A stretch of DNA of 64,000 bases from Roseinatronobacter sp052379845 (GTDB lineage Bacteria > Pseudomonadota > Alphaproteobacteria > Rhodobacterales > Rhodobacteraceae), in the NCBI GenBank assembly GCA_052379845.1, contig JBQTCF010000018.1; one strand, written 5' to 3'. A program made the position numbers and the translations under genes. Positions within the stretch are counted from its first letter, which is position 1, and the number at the start of each line of letters is the position of its first letter. This document shows, one piece after another, positions 1 through 7,054 of this stretch. Under the pieces are notes generated by a model. That model ran no database searches and had not been told where the DNA came from. It worked only from the letters and a program-made list of their open reading frames with translations.

Positions 1-233
1 TTTTTGCATGCAAAGACACCTTCCGTTTCTGGAATTATCTGGAAGAACTACAACCACCACCACACAGCACCGCATACCCCTGCATACCAATATTATTGTT
101 TATTTTCATAAATATGACAAAAATTCCAACAATCGGGAAAAACAGCATTCTTCCTGCATGGAAACCGCTAATCTGCCTTCATCGCGCGCTGCAAAGCACG
201 CGACCAGCCAGCCCGGTAAACGTGGAGGAACCA
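1..233. other. Upstream stretch, no confident gene
   Basis: This is the 5' edge of the window ahead of hupD. It holds an AT-rich patch around 85-140 that contrasts with the GC-rich genes that follow. The hupD reading frame stays open from position 3, but the translation before 234 is low in family signal and resembles nothing I recognise. In the Rhodobacter hup order the gene upstream would be hupC (cytochrome b subunit), so the 3' end of hupC or the hupC-hupD spacer is the natural expectation. I cannot confirm a hupC tail. Confidence 0.4.
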
Positions 234-857
234 GTGGCCAGCCCCAACATTCCCGCCCGCATTCTTGTGCTGGGCATTGGCAACGTCCTTTGGGCGGATG
301 AAGGTTTCGGCGTGCGCTGCGTCGAACATCTGGCCGCGAACTGGACCCTGCCTGATACTGTGCATCTGATGGATGGCGGCACGCAGGGGTTGTATCTGCT
401 GCCCTTTCTGGAAGATGCCGACGCGCTGATCGTGTTTGACGCCGTGGATTACGGGCTGGAACCGGGCACCATGAAAGTGGTCGAGAATGGCGAAGTTCCC
501 GCCTTCTTGGGCGCCAAGAAAATGAGCCTGCACCAGACCGGATTTCAGGATGTCATCGCCACAGCCCAACTGATGGGCTATTGCCCCGAACAGATGCTGC
601 TGATCGGCGTGCAACCCGTGGAGCTGGAGGATTACGGCGGGGGCCTGCGCCCGCTGACGGCGGCACAGATCGACCCCGCCGTGCAAATCGCGCTGACCCG
701 CTTGCGCGACTGGGGCGTTTATGTGCAACCGGGGCGCACCGCGACCGGCGATCTGGCCGACCCGTCGATTGCGCGCGATGCCTACGAATCCGGTCGCCCA
801 TCCGAGGATGCGGCCTGTCGCATTGGCGATGACCGTTTCTTTCCGGCCAGGGTGTAG
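234..857 (+). CDS. hupD: HupD hydrogenase maturation endopeptidase
   Basis: A [NiFe]-hydrogenase-specific protease of the HyaD/HybD/HupD family. It cuts the C-terminal extension of the large subunit HupL once nickel is in place. The start GTG at 234 has a strong GGAGGA Shine-Dalgarno 4 nt upstream and gives 207 residues, the usual family size. The family N-terminal motif GIGNVLWADEG is at residues 14-24. With this start the three nickel-sensing ligands known from E. coli HybD (E16, D62, H93) fall at E23, D69 and H100, a constant offset of 7, which supports the start choice. An in-frame ATG at 96 would add 46 unrelated residues. It is the first gene of a tightly packed run reaching hypE. The C-terminal tail of about 45 residues after the core is variable in the family. 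Confidence 0.93.
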   Translation: MASPNIPARILVLGIGNVLWADEGFGVRCVEHLAANWTLPDTVHLMDGGTQGLYLLPFLEDADALIVFDAVDYGLEPGTMKVVENGEVPAFLGAKKMSLHQTGFQDVIATAQLMGYCPEQMLLIGVQPVELEDYGGGLRPLTAAQIDPAVQIALTRLRDWGVYVQPGRTATGDLADPSIARDAYESGRPSEDAACRIGDDRFFPARV

Positions 858-863
858 CGCGCG

Positions 864-1184
864 ATGTGTGTTGGAACCCCCATGCAGGTTGTGTCCCTCA
901 ACGGCATTGCCGCTGATTGCACCGATGGCACGCGCGCAGAAACGGTGGACCTGTCGCTGGTGGGCGATGTGCCCCCCGGCACATGGCTTCTGACGCATCT
1001 GGGCTGCGCACGAGAGGTGATTACAGAACACCAGGCGCGCCAGATCATGGCCGCGCTGGACGGTTTGCGCGCGCTGATGGCGGGGGGCGATCTGGGCACG
1101 GCCTTTGACGATCTGGAAAACCGCGCGCCCACACTTCCGCCCCATCTTCAGGCCGCGCTGGACGCTGGCCATTCCACTGCCTGA
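864..1184 (+). CDS. hupF: HupF, HypC-family hydrogenase chaperone
   Basis: A small (106 aa) paralogue of HypC. The protein begins Met-Cys-Val-Gly-Thr-Pro, so the essential cysteine is residue 2, exposed after Met removal. In this family that Cys carries the Fe(CN)2CO precursor or holds the apo large subunit; HupF is reported in Rhizobium to protect HupL under oxygen. It lies 6 nt downstream of hupD and 11 nt upstream of hupG. The window has a second family member, hypC at 6764, which is shorter and sits with hypD and hypE; the duplication is normal for aerobic uptake hydrogenase clusters. Function follows from family and position. Confidence 0.9.
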   Translation: MCVGTPMQVVSLNGIAADCTDGTRAETVDLSLVGDVPPGTWLLTHLGCAREVITEHQARQIMAALDGLRALMAGGDLGTAFDDLENRAPTLPPHLQAALDAGHSTA

Positions 1185-1195
1185 CAGGAGGTTTC

Positions 1196-1585
1196 ATGTC
1201 CCACCCGCTTTTGTCCCGTCTGACGCAGGATTTCGGCTGGCCGCTGCTGGACAGCCCCGATGCGCTGGCCGGCTATCTGTCGCGCGCGGGCCTGCATTGC
1301 CTGTTCATTCCCGGCGATGTGGCGCGCAATCTGGAAACACTGGATGCCGCAGTCATCCTGCCCGAACTGCAGCGCCATTTTCAGCGCCGGTTTGATTGTG
1401 CGCTGGTGGGCAACGCCCTTGAAGCGCCCCTGCGCGAAGCCACGCGGGTTCTGAAAACCCCGTCTTTCCTGTTTTACGACGGGGACCGCTTTCTTGGCGG
1501 AATCGCCAAGATCCGCGATTGGGACGACTACCTTGCCCGTATCCCGCAAATCCTGTCACAAACGCCCGCCCCTGCAGAAGGATAG
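1196..1585 (+). CDS. hupG: HupG, HyaE-type hydrogenase assembly protein
   Basis: A 129-residue protein of the HupG/HyaE family, which has a thioredoxin-like fold without a working CxxC pair. The family is a chaperone for the Tat-exported small subunit HupS before export. The expected CxxC is absent here, in line with the family. The C-terminal half (FLFYDGDRFLGGIAKIRDW) has the typical thioredoxin-like end. An AGGAGG ribosome binding site precedes the ATG at 1196 by a few bases. Its place between hupF and hupH is the same as in R. capsulatus, which supports the call more strongly than the sequence does. Confidence 0.85.
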   Translation: MSHPLLSRLTQDFGWPLLDSPDALAGYLSRAGLHCLFIPGDVARNLETLDAAVILPELQRHFQRRFDCALVGNALEAPLREATRVLKTPSFLFYDGDRFLGGIAKIRDWDDYLARIPQILSQTPAPAEG

Positions 1586-1589
1586 GCCC

Positions 1590-2417
1590 ATGCTAACCCC
1601 CTTTACCCTGCCGCCGGTCGGGTTCGGCCCCGGATCGCAATCGGGCGACGAAGCGCTGGAATATATCGCGCTGCCATCTGGCATGCGCACCTACACGCCC
1701 CATCTGCCCGAAGTGGACAACCCCGCATCAGTTGCGCCTGCGCTGGCCGTGCTGGCAGATGTGGCGCGCGCCTGCGATGTGGTGGCCCGCGACGGGGGGC
1801 GCGCGCAGATCGACCTGTCGCCGCTGGGCCGCGAAAGCCGCAAATTGCTGGCCGAAACCTTCGGTCATGGCGAAGTGTCAATGAAATTGCGCGGCGTGCC
1901 TGCGGTGGCCGTGCAGGAAAGCGTCTTCGCAGGGGTCTGGGTGTTGCAGGGCGCAGGGCTGGACCATGTGGAAATTGGCCCTGTGCCCGAACTGGCCGTC
2001 ACCCGCGCCCACCACCCCCACCGCCCCGGCGCGATGGATGGCCCGCGCGCGCCGGGCGTGGTGAACGCGCCTGCGCTGCTGGCGGAACTGGCCGACAAAT
2101 CGCGCAGCTATGTGACGGGCGCGCAGGTGCATGTTGTGAACCTGACACTTCTGCCCCATACGCCCGAAGATCTGGACCATATGGCAATGGCCCTTGGCGA
2201 AGGGGCGGTCACCATCCTGTCGCGCGGCTATGGCAATTGCCGCATCACCGCCGCCGCCCTGCCCCATGTCTGGCGGGTGCAGTTCTTCAATTCCACCGAC
2301 ACGCTTATTCTGGACACATGGGAAGTGGCCCAGATGCCCGAAGTTGCAGTTGCAGGCCCCGAAGATATTGCCGACAGCGCCGGGCGCATCCGCGATGTGT
2401 TGGGGGCCATCCGATGA
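1590..2417 (+). CDS. hupH: HupH, HyaF-type hydrogenase expression protein
   Basis: A 275-residue HupH/HyaF family protein needed for small-subunit maturation of uptake hydrogenases. I chose the ATG at 1590, 4 nt after the hupG stop and preceded by AGAAGGA, rather than the in-frame ATG at 1494, which would lie inside hupG. Recognisable family stretches are the LSRGYGNCRIT segment and the C-terminal FNSTDTLILDTWEV segment, where HyaF proteins are most conserved. It ends in an ATGA overlap with hupJ, so the two are probably translationally coupled. Confidence 0.9.
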   Translation: MLTPFTLPPVGFGPGSQSGDEALEYIALPSGMRTYTPHLPEVDNPASVAPALAVLADVARACDVVARDGGRAQIDLSPLGRESRKLLAETFGHGEVSMKLRGVPAVAVQESVFAGVWVLQGAGLDHVEIGPVPELAVTRAHHPHRPGAMDGPRAPGVVNAPALLAELADKSRSYVTGAQVHVVNLTLLPHTPEDLDHMAMALGEGAVTILSRGYGNCRITAAALPHVWRVQFFNSTDTLILDTWEVAQMPEVAVAGPEDIADSAGRIRDVLGAIR

Positions 2418-3178
2418 CCCAGCCGGGATTTGAGGGGTCCTATCTGGGGGCGGGGGCGAAAATTTCGGCGCAAGCGGTGCTGGAATGCAAAATATGCTGG
2501 CATGTCTATGACCCCGCCCTGGGCGATGAAACGCGCCAGATCACGCCGGGCACGCCCTTTACCGCGCTGCCCCATGACTGGACCTGCCCCGGATGCGGGG
2601 CCGCGCCTGAACAATTCATGGTTCTGCGCGACACAGGGCGCGCAGACGATGCCATGGCACAGGCCATCGCCCGGCTGGAGGCGGATTTTCGCGAAATCTA
2701 TAATGGCAAGATGCGCGATGTGCCGCTGTGCAACCATTCCCTGCATGTGCAGGCCGTGGGGTTCCAGCCATGGCAGGGGCATTATCTGGGCGTGCTGGTC
2801 GCGCCGTGGTTCATGAATCTGGTGCTGCTGGCCGGACCGGATGACAATTGGACCGCCCTGATTGCCGGCACGAAGGAACTGACGGGCTTTCCCTCGGGCC
2901 AGTATGAATTCATCCATAACGCGCGCGAACAGGTGGGCGGATACAAGGCCTGTTCGCTGTTTTCACCCATGAATGACTTCAACAGCCAGATGCAGGCCGT
3001 GGATGTGGCGCGCGCGGTCATGGTGGGGCTGTTCGACCCGTCCGCGCTGGAACGGCTGGACGAGGGGTCACGCCCCATGGCCCCCGACGCACCGACAGCG
3101 GTGGCGCAGGCCCCCAAACTGCAACGCGCCAGACCGCTGGAACGGCGCGCGTTCATCACCGGGCAGGTTCAGGGATGA
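2414..3178 (+). CDS. hupJ: Rubredoxin-HybE fusion (HupI+HupJ)
   Basis: A 254-residue two-domain protein. Residues about 22-72 form a rubredoxin-like iron site with two cysteine pairs, C25/C28 (CKIC) and C58/C61 (CPGC), which corresponds to HupI. Residues about 80-225 match the HybE/HupJ chaperone family (MRDVPLCNHSL, LGVLVAPWFMNLVLL), which binds the Tat-borne small subunit. The rubredoxin part is thought to protect or deliver electrons during assembly in oxygen. The start at 2414 overlaps the hupH stop by ATGA and the 3' end overlaps hupK by ATGA. The in-frame ATG at 2237 lies inside hupH and is rejected. In several bacteria the two domains are separate genes; here they are one reading frame. 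Confidence 0.9.
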   Translation: MTQPGFEGSYLGAGAKISAQAVLECKICWHVYDPALGDETRQITPGTPFTALPHDWTCPGCGAAPEQFMVLRDTGRADDAMAQAIARLEADFREIYNGKMRDVPLCNHSLHVQAVGFQPWQGHYLGVLVAPWFMNLVLLAGPDDNWTALIAGTKELTGFPSGQYEFIHNAREQVGGYKACSLFSPMNDFNSQMQAVDVARAVMVGLFDPSALERLDEGSRPMAPDAPTAVAQAPKLQRARPLERRAFITGQVQG

Positions 3179-4056
3179 GCGCCGCGCTGGCCCTGACGCG
3201 CACGAACGGGCAATGGGTTCTGTGCCCGCCCGCACCGCCCGCGCTGGGCCAGTTGCTGGGGGGCATGACCGCACAGGCCGCCGTCAGCCTGCTGCCACGC
3301 CTGTTCAACCTGTGCGCCACAGCCCAGGGCATGGCCGCGCGGCTGTCGCTGGGGCTGCCACCGGCGGCAGATGCGCGCGCGGCGCTTGCGCGTGATGTGC
3401 TGCGCGACCATGTGCTGGCGCTGTTTGTCACGCTGCCGCAAGCGCTGGGCCAAGCCCCGCGCGCGTTGCCTGCGGGCTGGCAGATGGGGCGCATTGCGCC
3501 CGCATTGTGGGGCGGCGCGGAACCTGTGGATCTGGCCAGATGGCTGGACAGCGGCGCAGGGCTTGCGCCCCTTGCGCAGCATATCAGGCAGCTGTTTTCG
3601 GGTGGGCTGGGCCATGCCCCCGTGCTGCCCTTCGCCGATGCGGAAAACATTGACCGCGCGGGCGCGCTGGAAAACAGCCCCGCCGCGCGCCATGCCGCGC
3701 ATCCGCTGATGCAACAGGCCGAAGCGGCGCAGGGCCGTGGCCCGTTATGGCGGGTGCTGGGCCGGATGCTGGACGCGGGTTGCGCCGCAAAGGGCACATT
3801 GCCCGCGCCCGCGCTGCGCGCCGATGGCATGGCGCTGGTCCCTGCCGCGCGCGGGGTCTATGGGCTGCGCCTGCTGGCGCGCAACGGCGTTATCACCGAT
3901 GTGGCGCGCATCACCCCCACAGACCATATGCTGGCCATGGGCGGCAGTTTGCGCGCGGCCCTTGCCACCACCCCCGACCCTGCCCTTGCGCGCGTCATCG
4001 TCGCAGCGCATGATCCCTGCCTGCCGGTTCACTGGCTGGAGGGTGCAGATGCATGA
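3175..4056 (+). CDS. hupK: HupK, large-subunit-like scaffold
   Basis: A 293-residue HupK family protein, a degenerate relative of the hydrogenase large subunit that is thought to act as a scaffold for Fe(CN)2CO cofactor assembly before transfer to HupL. The C-terminus keeps a vestige of the large-subunit nickel motif DPCxxCxxH: residues 280-286 read DPCLPVH, with Cys282 and His286 kept and the second Cys lost. The rest is Ala/Leu/Arg-rich and weakly conserved. It overlaps hupJ by 4 nt and runs into hypA by 8 nt. The call rests on position plus this motif. Confidence 0.85.
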   Translation: MSAALALTRTNGQWVLCPPAPPALGQLLGGMTAQAAVSLLPRLFNLCATAQGMAARLSLGLPPAADARAALARDVLRDHVLALFVTLPQALGQAPRALPAGWQMGRIAPALWGGAEPVDLARWLDSGAGLAPLAQHIRQLFSGGLGHAPVLPFADAENIDRAGALENSPAARHAAHPLMQQAEAAQGRGPLWRVLGRMLDAGCAAKGTLPAPALRADGMALVPAARGVYGLRLLARNGVITDVARITPTDHMLAMGGSLRAALATTPDPALARVIVAAHDPCLPVHWLEGADA

Positions 4057-4390
4057 AATGTCGCTGGCCGAAGGCATTCGCCAGATCATCGACGATCAGG
4101 CCCGCGCGCAGGGCTTCGCGCGTGTCGTGCGGCTGCGGCTGGAAATCGGGCGCTTTGCGGGGGTGGAAAAACCCGCACTGGAATTCGCGCTGGATGTGGT
4201 ACTGCGCGGCAGTCCTGCGGAAGGGGCAGCGCTGCACATGCTGGACCTGCCCGGGCATGCGCTGTGCTATGATTGCGGCGAGAGCGTCGAGATCAACAAC
4301 CGGCTGGACCCCTGCCCCCTGTGTGGCGGGGGGCGGCTGATGCCGCAGGGCGGCGATGAGATGAGAATCAAGGATATGGAGGTGATCTGA
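4049..4390 (+). CDS. hypA: HypA nickel metallochaperone
   Basis: HypA (113 aa) delivers Ni2+ to hydrogenase precursors together with HypB. The ATG at 4049 gives the invariant N-terminus MHEMSL, in which His2 and Glu3 belong to the nickel site; the in-frame ATG at 3737 would lie deep inside hupK. The structural zinc site is C73/C76 and C89/C92, almost the same numbering as in E. coli HypA. The 5' end overlaps hupK by 8 nt and the stop shares one base with the hypB start. Confidence 0.95.
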   Translation: MHEMSLAEGIRQIIDDQARAQGFARVVRLRLEIGRFAGVEKPALEFALDVVLRGSPAEGAALHMLDLPGHALCYDCGESVEINNRLDPCPLCGGGRLMPQGGDEMRIKDMEVI

Positions 4391-5280
4391 TGTGCACAGT
4401 TTGCGGATGCCATGACGGCCCGACCATCGACGGCAAGGTGCAGGCGCATGGCCATGACCACAGCCACAGCCATGACCACGGGCACGGGCACAGCCATGAC
4501 CACGGGCACAGCCATGACCACGGGCACGGGCATCACCATAGTCATGATCACGGTCACAGTCATGACCACCACCATTACGGCACCGGCGCGGCGGGTGTGT
4601 CGGTTCCGGGCCTGTCCCAGACGCGCCTTATCGAAATCGAAACCGGCATTCTGTCGAAAAACGACGCCTATGCCACGGCCAACCGGCGCGTTCTGACCGC
4701 GCTGGGGTGCTTTGCCGTCAACTTGGTATCCTCGCCCGGGTCGGGCAAGACCACGCTTTTATGCAAGACGATCGAAGCGTTGGGCACCCTGCCCCTTGCC
4801 GTGATCGAAGGCGACCAGCAAACCAGCAATGACGCGCTGCGCATCCGCGCCACAGGCGCGCGCGCTGTGCAGGTCAATACGGGCAAGGGCTGCCATCTGG
4901 ACGGGCATATGGTGGGCCATGCCATGGATGAGCTGCGCCTTGCGCGCGAAAGCCTGCTGTTTATCGAAAACGTGGGCAATCTGGTCTGCCCCGCGGCCTT
5001 CGATCTGGGCGAGGATGCGAAGGTCGCCATCCTGTCGGTCACCGAAGGCGAAGACAAGCCGCTGAAATACCCCGACATGTTCACGGCAGCAAAGCTGGCC
5101 ATCCTGAACAAGATCGATCTTGCGCCCTATTGCGATGCTGATCTGGACGCCTATGAAGCCAACCTGAAGCGCGTCAATCCCGACATCACGATCCTGCGCC
5201 TTTCGGCGCGCACGGGCGAAGGCATGAACGCATGGCTGGACTGGTTGCGCGCGGGGCTGGCTGCGAAAGCGCGGCCATGA
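4390..5280 (+). CDS. hypB: HypB nickel-binding GTPase
   Basis: HypB (296 aa) is a SIMIBI GTPase that loads nickel into hydrogenase. The N-terminus MCTVCGC is the high-affinity nickel site type (C2, C5, C7). It is followed by a very histidine-rich stretch, 24 His within residues 20-62, as in nickel-storing rhizobial and Rhodobacter HypB. The P-loop SSPGSGKTTLL begins near residue 116, and the C-terminal guanine-specificity NKID motif is present near 5106-5117. It shares one base with the hypA stop and overlaps hupR by 4 nt. The His stretch is encoded by an imperfect tandem repeat (see 4447-4575). Confidence 0.96.
   Translation: MCTVCGCHDGPTIDGKVQAHGHDHSHSHDHGHGHSHDHGHSHDHGHGHHHSHDHGHSHDHHHYGTGAAGVSVPGLSQTRLIEIETGILSKNDAYATANRRVLTALGCFAVNLVSSPGSGKTTLLCKTIEALGTLPLAVIEGDQQTSNDALRIRATGARAVQVNTGKGCHLDGHMVGHAMDELRLARESLLFIENVGNLVCPAAFDLGEDAKVAILSVTEGEDKPLKYPDMFTAAKLAILNKIDLAPYCDADLDAYEANLKRVNPDITILRLSARTGEGMNAWLDWLRAGLAAKARP
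4447..4575 (+). repeat. His-codon tandem repeat inside hypB
   Basis: Imperfect in-frame tandem repeats built from CAC/CAT His codons alternating with GGC, AGC and GAC (units such as CACAGCCATGACCACGGG). They encode the HypB His-rich nickel-binding segment, residues 20-62. The low-complexity repeat is a likely site of strand-slippage length variation between strains. Confidence 0.85.
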
Positions 5281-6761
5281 CACGCACGGCGCGCCCTTCT
5301 GTTCTGGTGGTCGATGACGAGCCGCATTCGCTGGCGTCCATGCGGATGGCGCTGGAAGATGAGTTTGACGTTCTGACAGCCACAAGCGCCGATCAGGCAA
5401 TGGCGCTGTTGCAAGACGAATGGGTGCAGGTCATCTTTTGCGACCAGCGCATGCCGGGGCGCAGTGGCGTGCAATTGCTGGCCTGTGTGCGCGAACGCTG
5501 GCCGGAAATCGTGCGGATCATCATCACCGGATACACGGACCCCGCCGACATGACCGAGGCGATAAATGCCGCAGGCATCTATCAATTTCTGACCAAGCCA
5601 TGGCACCCCGAACACCTGCTGATGGCCGCGCGCAATGCGGCCGCGCTGTTTTCAATGACGCGCGAACATGAACGCCTGTCGCTGGAAATGCGGCATCTGG
5701 GGTCGACCACGCAAACCAAGCTGGAAAAGCGCCGCCGCGACCTGCGCGAGCGTCAGGGGTTTGACGCCATCCTGCGCAGCCCGCATTCCAGCATGAACGC
5801 CGTCATTGAGGCCGCGCGCCAATATGCCAGTTTCGATGTGCCCGTTTTGATCAGCGGCGAAGCAGGCACCGGCAAGCAGGATCTGGCGCGCGCGATGCAT
5901 CATGCCAGCCTGCGCGCCGACAAACCCTTCTATGCGCTGAATTGCGCGGGGCTGCCCGATGATTTGCTGGAACTGGAACTGTTTGGTGCGCGGCGCGGGG
6001 CCGTGGCGGGGCTGGCCGGCAACCGCATCGGGCTGATGCAAAAGGCAGATCGCGGCACGCTGTATCTGGGGGGTGTCGAAACCCTTGGGCCGCGGCTGCA
6101 AATGGCGCTGCTGCGGGTGCTGCGCGAAGGCAGCTTCCAGCCCCTTGGCGCCCATGAAGGCGTGCGCAGCAATCTGCGGCTGATCTGCGGGGTGACGGGC
6201 GATTTGCGCGCGCTGATGGCCGAGGGGGTTTTGCGCACCGATCTGGGCTATGCGATTTCGGCAGGGGAACTCACCCTGCCGCCCTTGCGCGGGCGGCGCG
6301 GGGATGTGGCGCTGCTGGCGCAGGCCGCGCTGTTTGACGCCGCCGCCACCCATGGAAAGCTGGTGCGCGGGTTTGATGATGTGGCGCTGCAGTTTCTGGA
6401 AAACTATGACTGGCCCGGCAACCTGCGCGAATTGGACAACGAAATCACCCGCATGCTGGTATTCGCGCAAGATCCGGTTCTGGGCGCGGACCTGATTTCG
6501 CGCCACATCCTGCAAGCCTGCCCTGCTCAGGACGGCGCGGACCGCGCGCTTGACCCCATTCTGACACGCGAAGGGCCGCTGAAGGACCGCGTGGAACTGG
6601 TGGAAATGCGCATCCTGCGCGAAACCCTGACGCGACACCGCTGGAACAAAAGCCGCGCCGCCGCCGAACTGGGCCTGAGCCGCGTGGGACTGCGCGCCAA
6701 GATCGACCGCTACGGCATACCTGACACCAGCGGCCAGACCACCATGGAAGAGGAGGACTGA
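5277..6761 (+). CDS. hupR: HupR/HoxA hydrogenase response regulator
   Basis: An NtrC-family response regulator (494 aa) that activates hupSL. Domains: receiver, residues about 7-125, with acidic pocket D13/D14 and phospho-acceptor D56; AAA-type central domain about 175-395, with Walker A GEAGTGK; Fis-type HTH near 455-485 (NKSRAAAELGLSRVGLRAKI). Two AAA motifs are broken: the sigma54-contacting GAFTGA loop is replaced (GARRGAVAG), and the Walker B LDEI-type core reads LYLGGVE. This fits R. capsulatus HupR, which works with sigma70 RNA polymerase and is active unphosphorylated. The start at 5277 overlaps the hypB stop as ATGA; an upstream ATG at 5232 lies within hypB. The partner kinase HupT is not in the window. 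Confidence 0.93.
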   Translation: MTRTARPSVLVVDDEPHSLASMRMALEDEFDVLTATSADQAMALLQDEWVQVIFCDQRMPGRSGVQLLACVRERWPEIVRIIITGYTDPADMTEAINAAGIYQFLTKPWHPEHLLMAARNAAALFSMTREHERLSLEMRHLGSTTQTKLEKRRRDLRERQGFDAILRSPHSSMNAVIEAARQYASFDVPVLISGEAGTGKQDLARAMHHASLRADKPFYALNCAGLPDDLLELELFGARRGAVAGLAGNRIGLMQKADRGTLYLGGVETLGPRLQMALLRVLREGSFQPLGAHEGVRSNLRLICGVTGDLRALMAEGVLRTDLGYAISAGELTLPPLRGRRGDVALLAQAALFDAAATHGKLVRGFDDVALQFLENYDWPGNLRELDNEITRMLVFAQDPVLGADLISRHILQACPAQDGADRALDPILTREGPLKDRVELVEMRILRETLTRHRWNKSRAAAELGLSRVGLRAKIDRYGIPDTSGQTTMEEED

Positions 6762-6763
6762 AC

Positions 6764-7054
6764 ATGTGTCTGGGCATTCCCGGCCAGATTACCGCCATCA
6801 CCGACCCCGCCCGCCTTATGGCACTGGCCGAGGTGTCGGGCGTGCGGCGCGAAGTATCGCTTGCCCCGGTGGCCGACCGGCCCCTGGGGGAACTGGTGGG
6901 GCAATGGGCGCTGATCCATGTGGGCTTTGCCATGGCCATCATCGACGAGGATGAGGCCGCGCGCACCCTGGCCGCGCTGCGCGATCTGGGCGAGGCACAG
7001 GAGGCACTGGAGGCCATGGCACTGGGCGCAAGCGCGCTGGAGGGGACGCAATGA
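6764..7054 (+). CDS. hypC: HypC hydrogenase maturation chaperone
   Basis: HypC (96 aa) forms the complex with HypD on which the Fe(CN)2CO unit is built, then carries it to the large subunit. The N-terminus MCLGIPGQI is diagnostic, with the essential Cys2. A strong GAGGAGG ribosome binding site lies just before the ATG, overlapping the end of hupR. It ends in an ATGA overlap with hypD. Confidence 0.96.
   Translation: MCLGIPGQITAITDPARLMALAEVSGVRREVSLAPVADRPLGELVGQWALIHVGFAMAIIDEDEAARTLAALRDLGEAQEALEAMALGASALEGTQ

Noticed and set aside
168..1172. Long open frame (334 codons) on the minus strand
   Set aside because: It lies opposite hupD and hupF, is His/Arg/Gln-rich without family motifs, and is a codon-bias shadow of high-GC genes.
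4447..4575. Possible CRISPR or satellite repeat
   Set aside because: The repeats are in frame inside hypB, encode the known His-rich segment and have no spacers.
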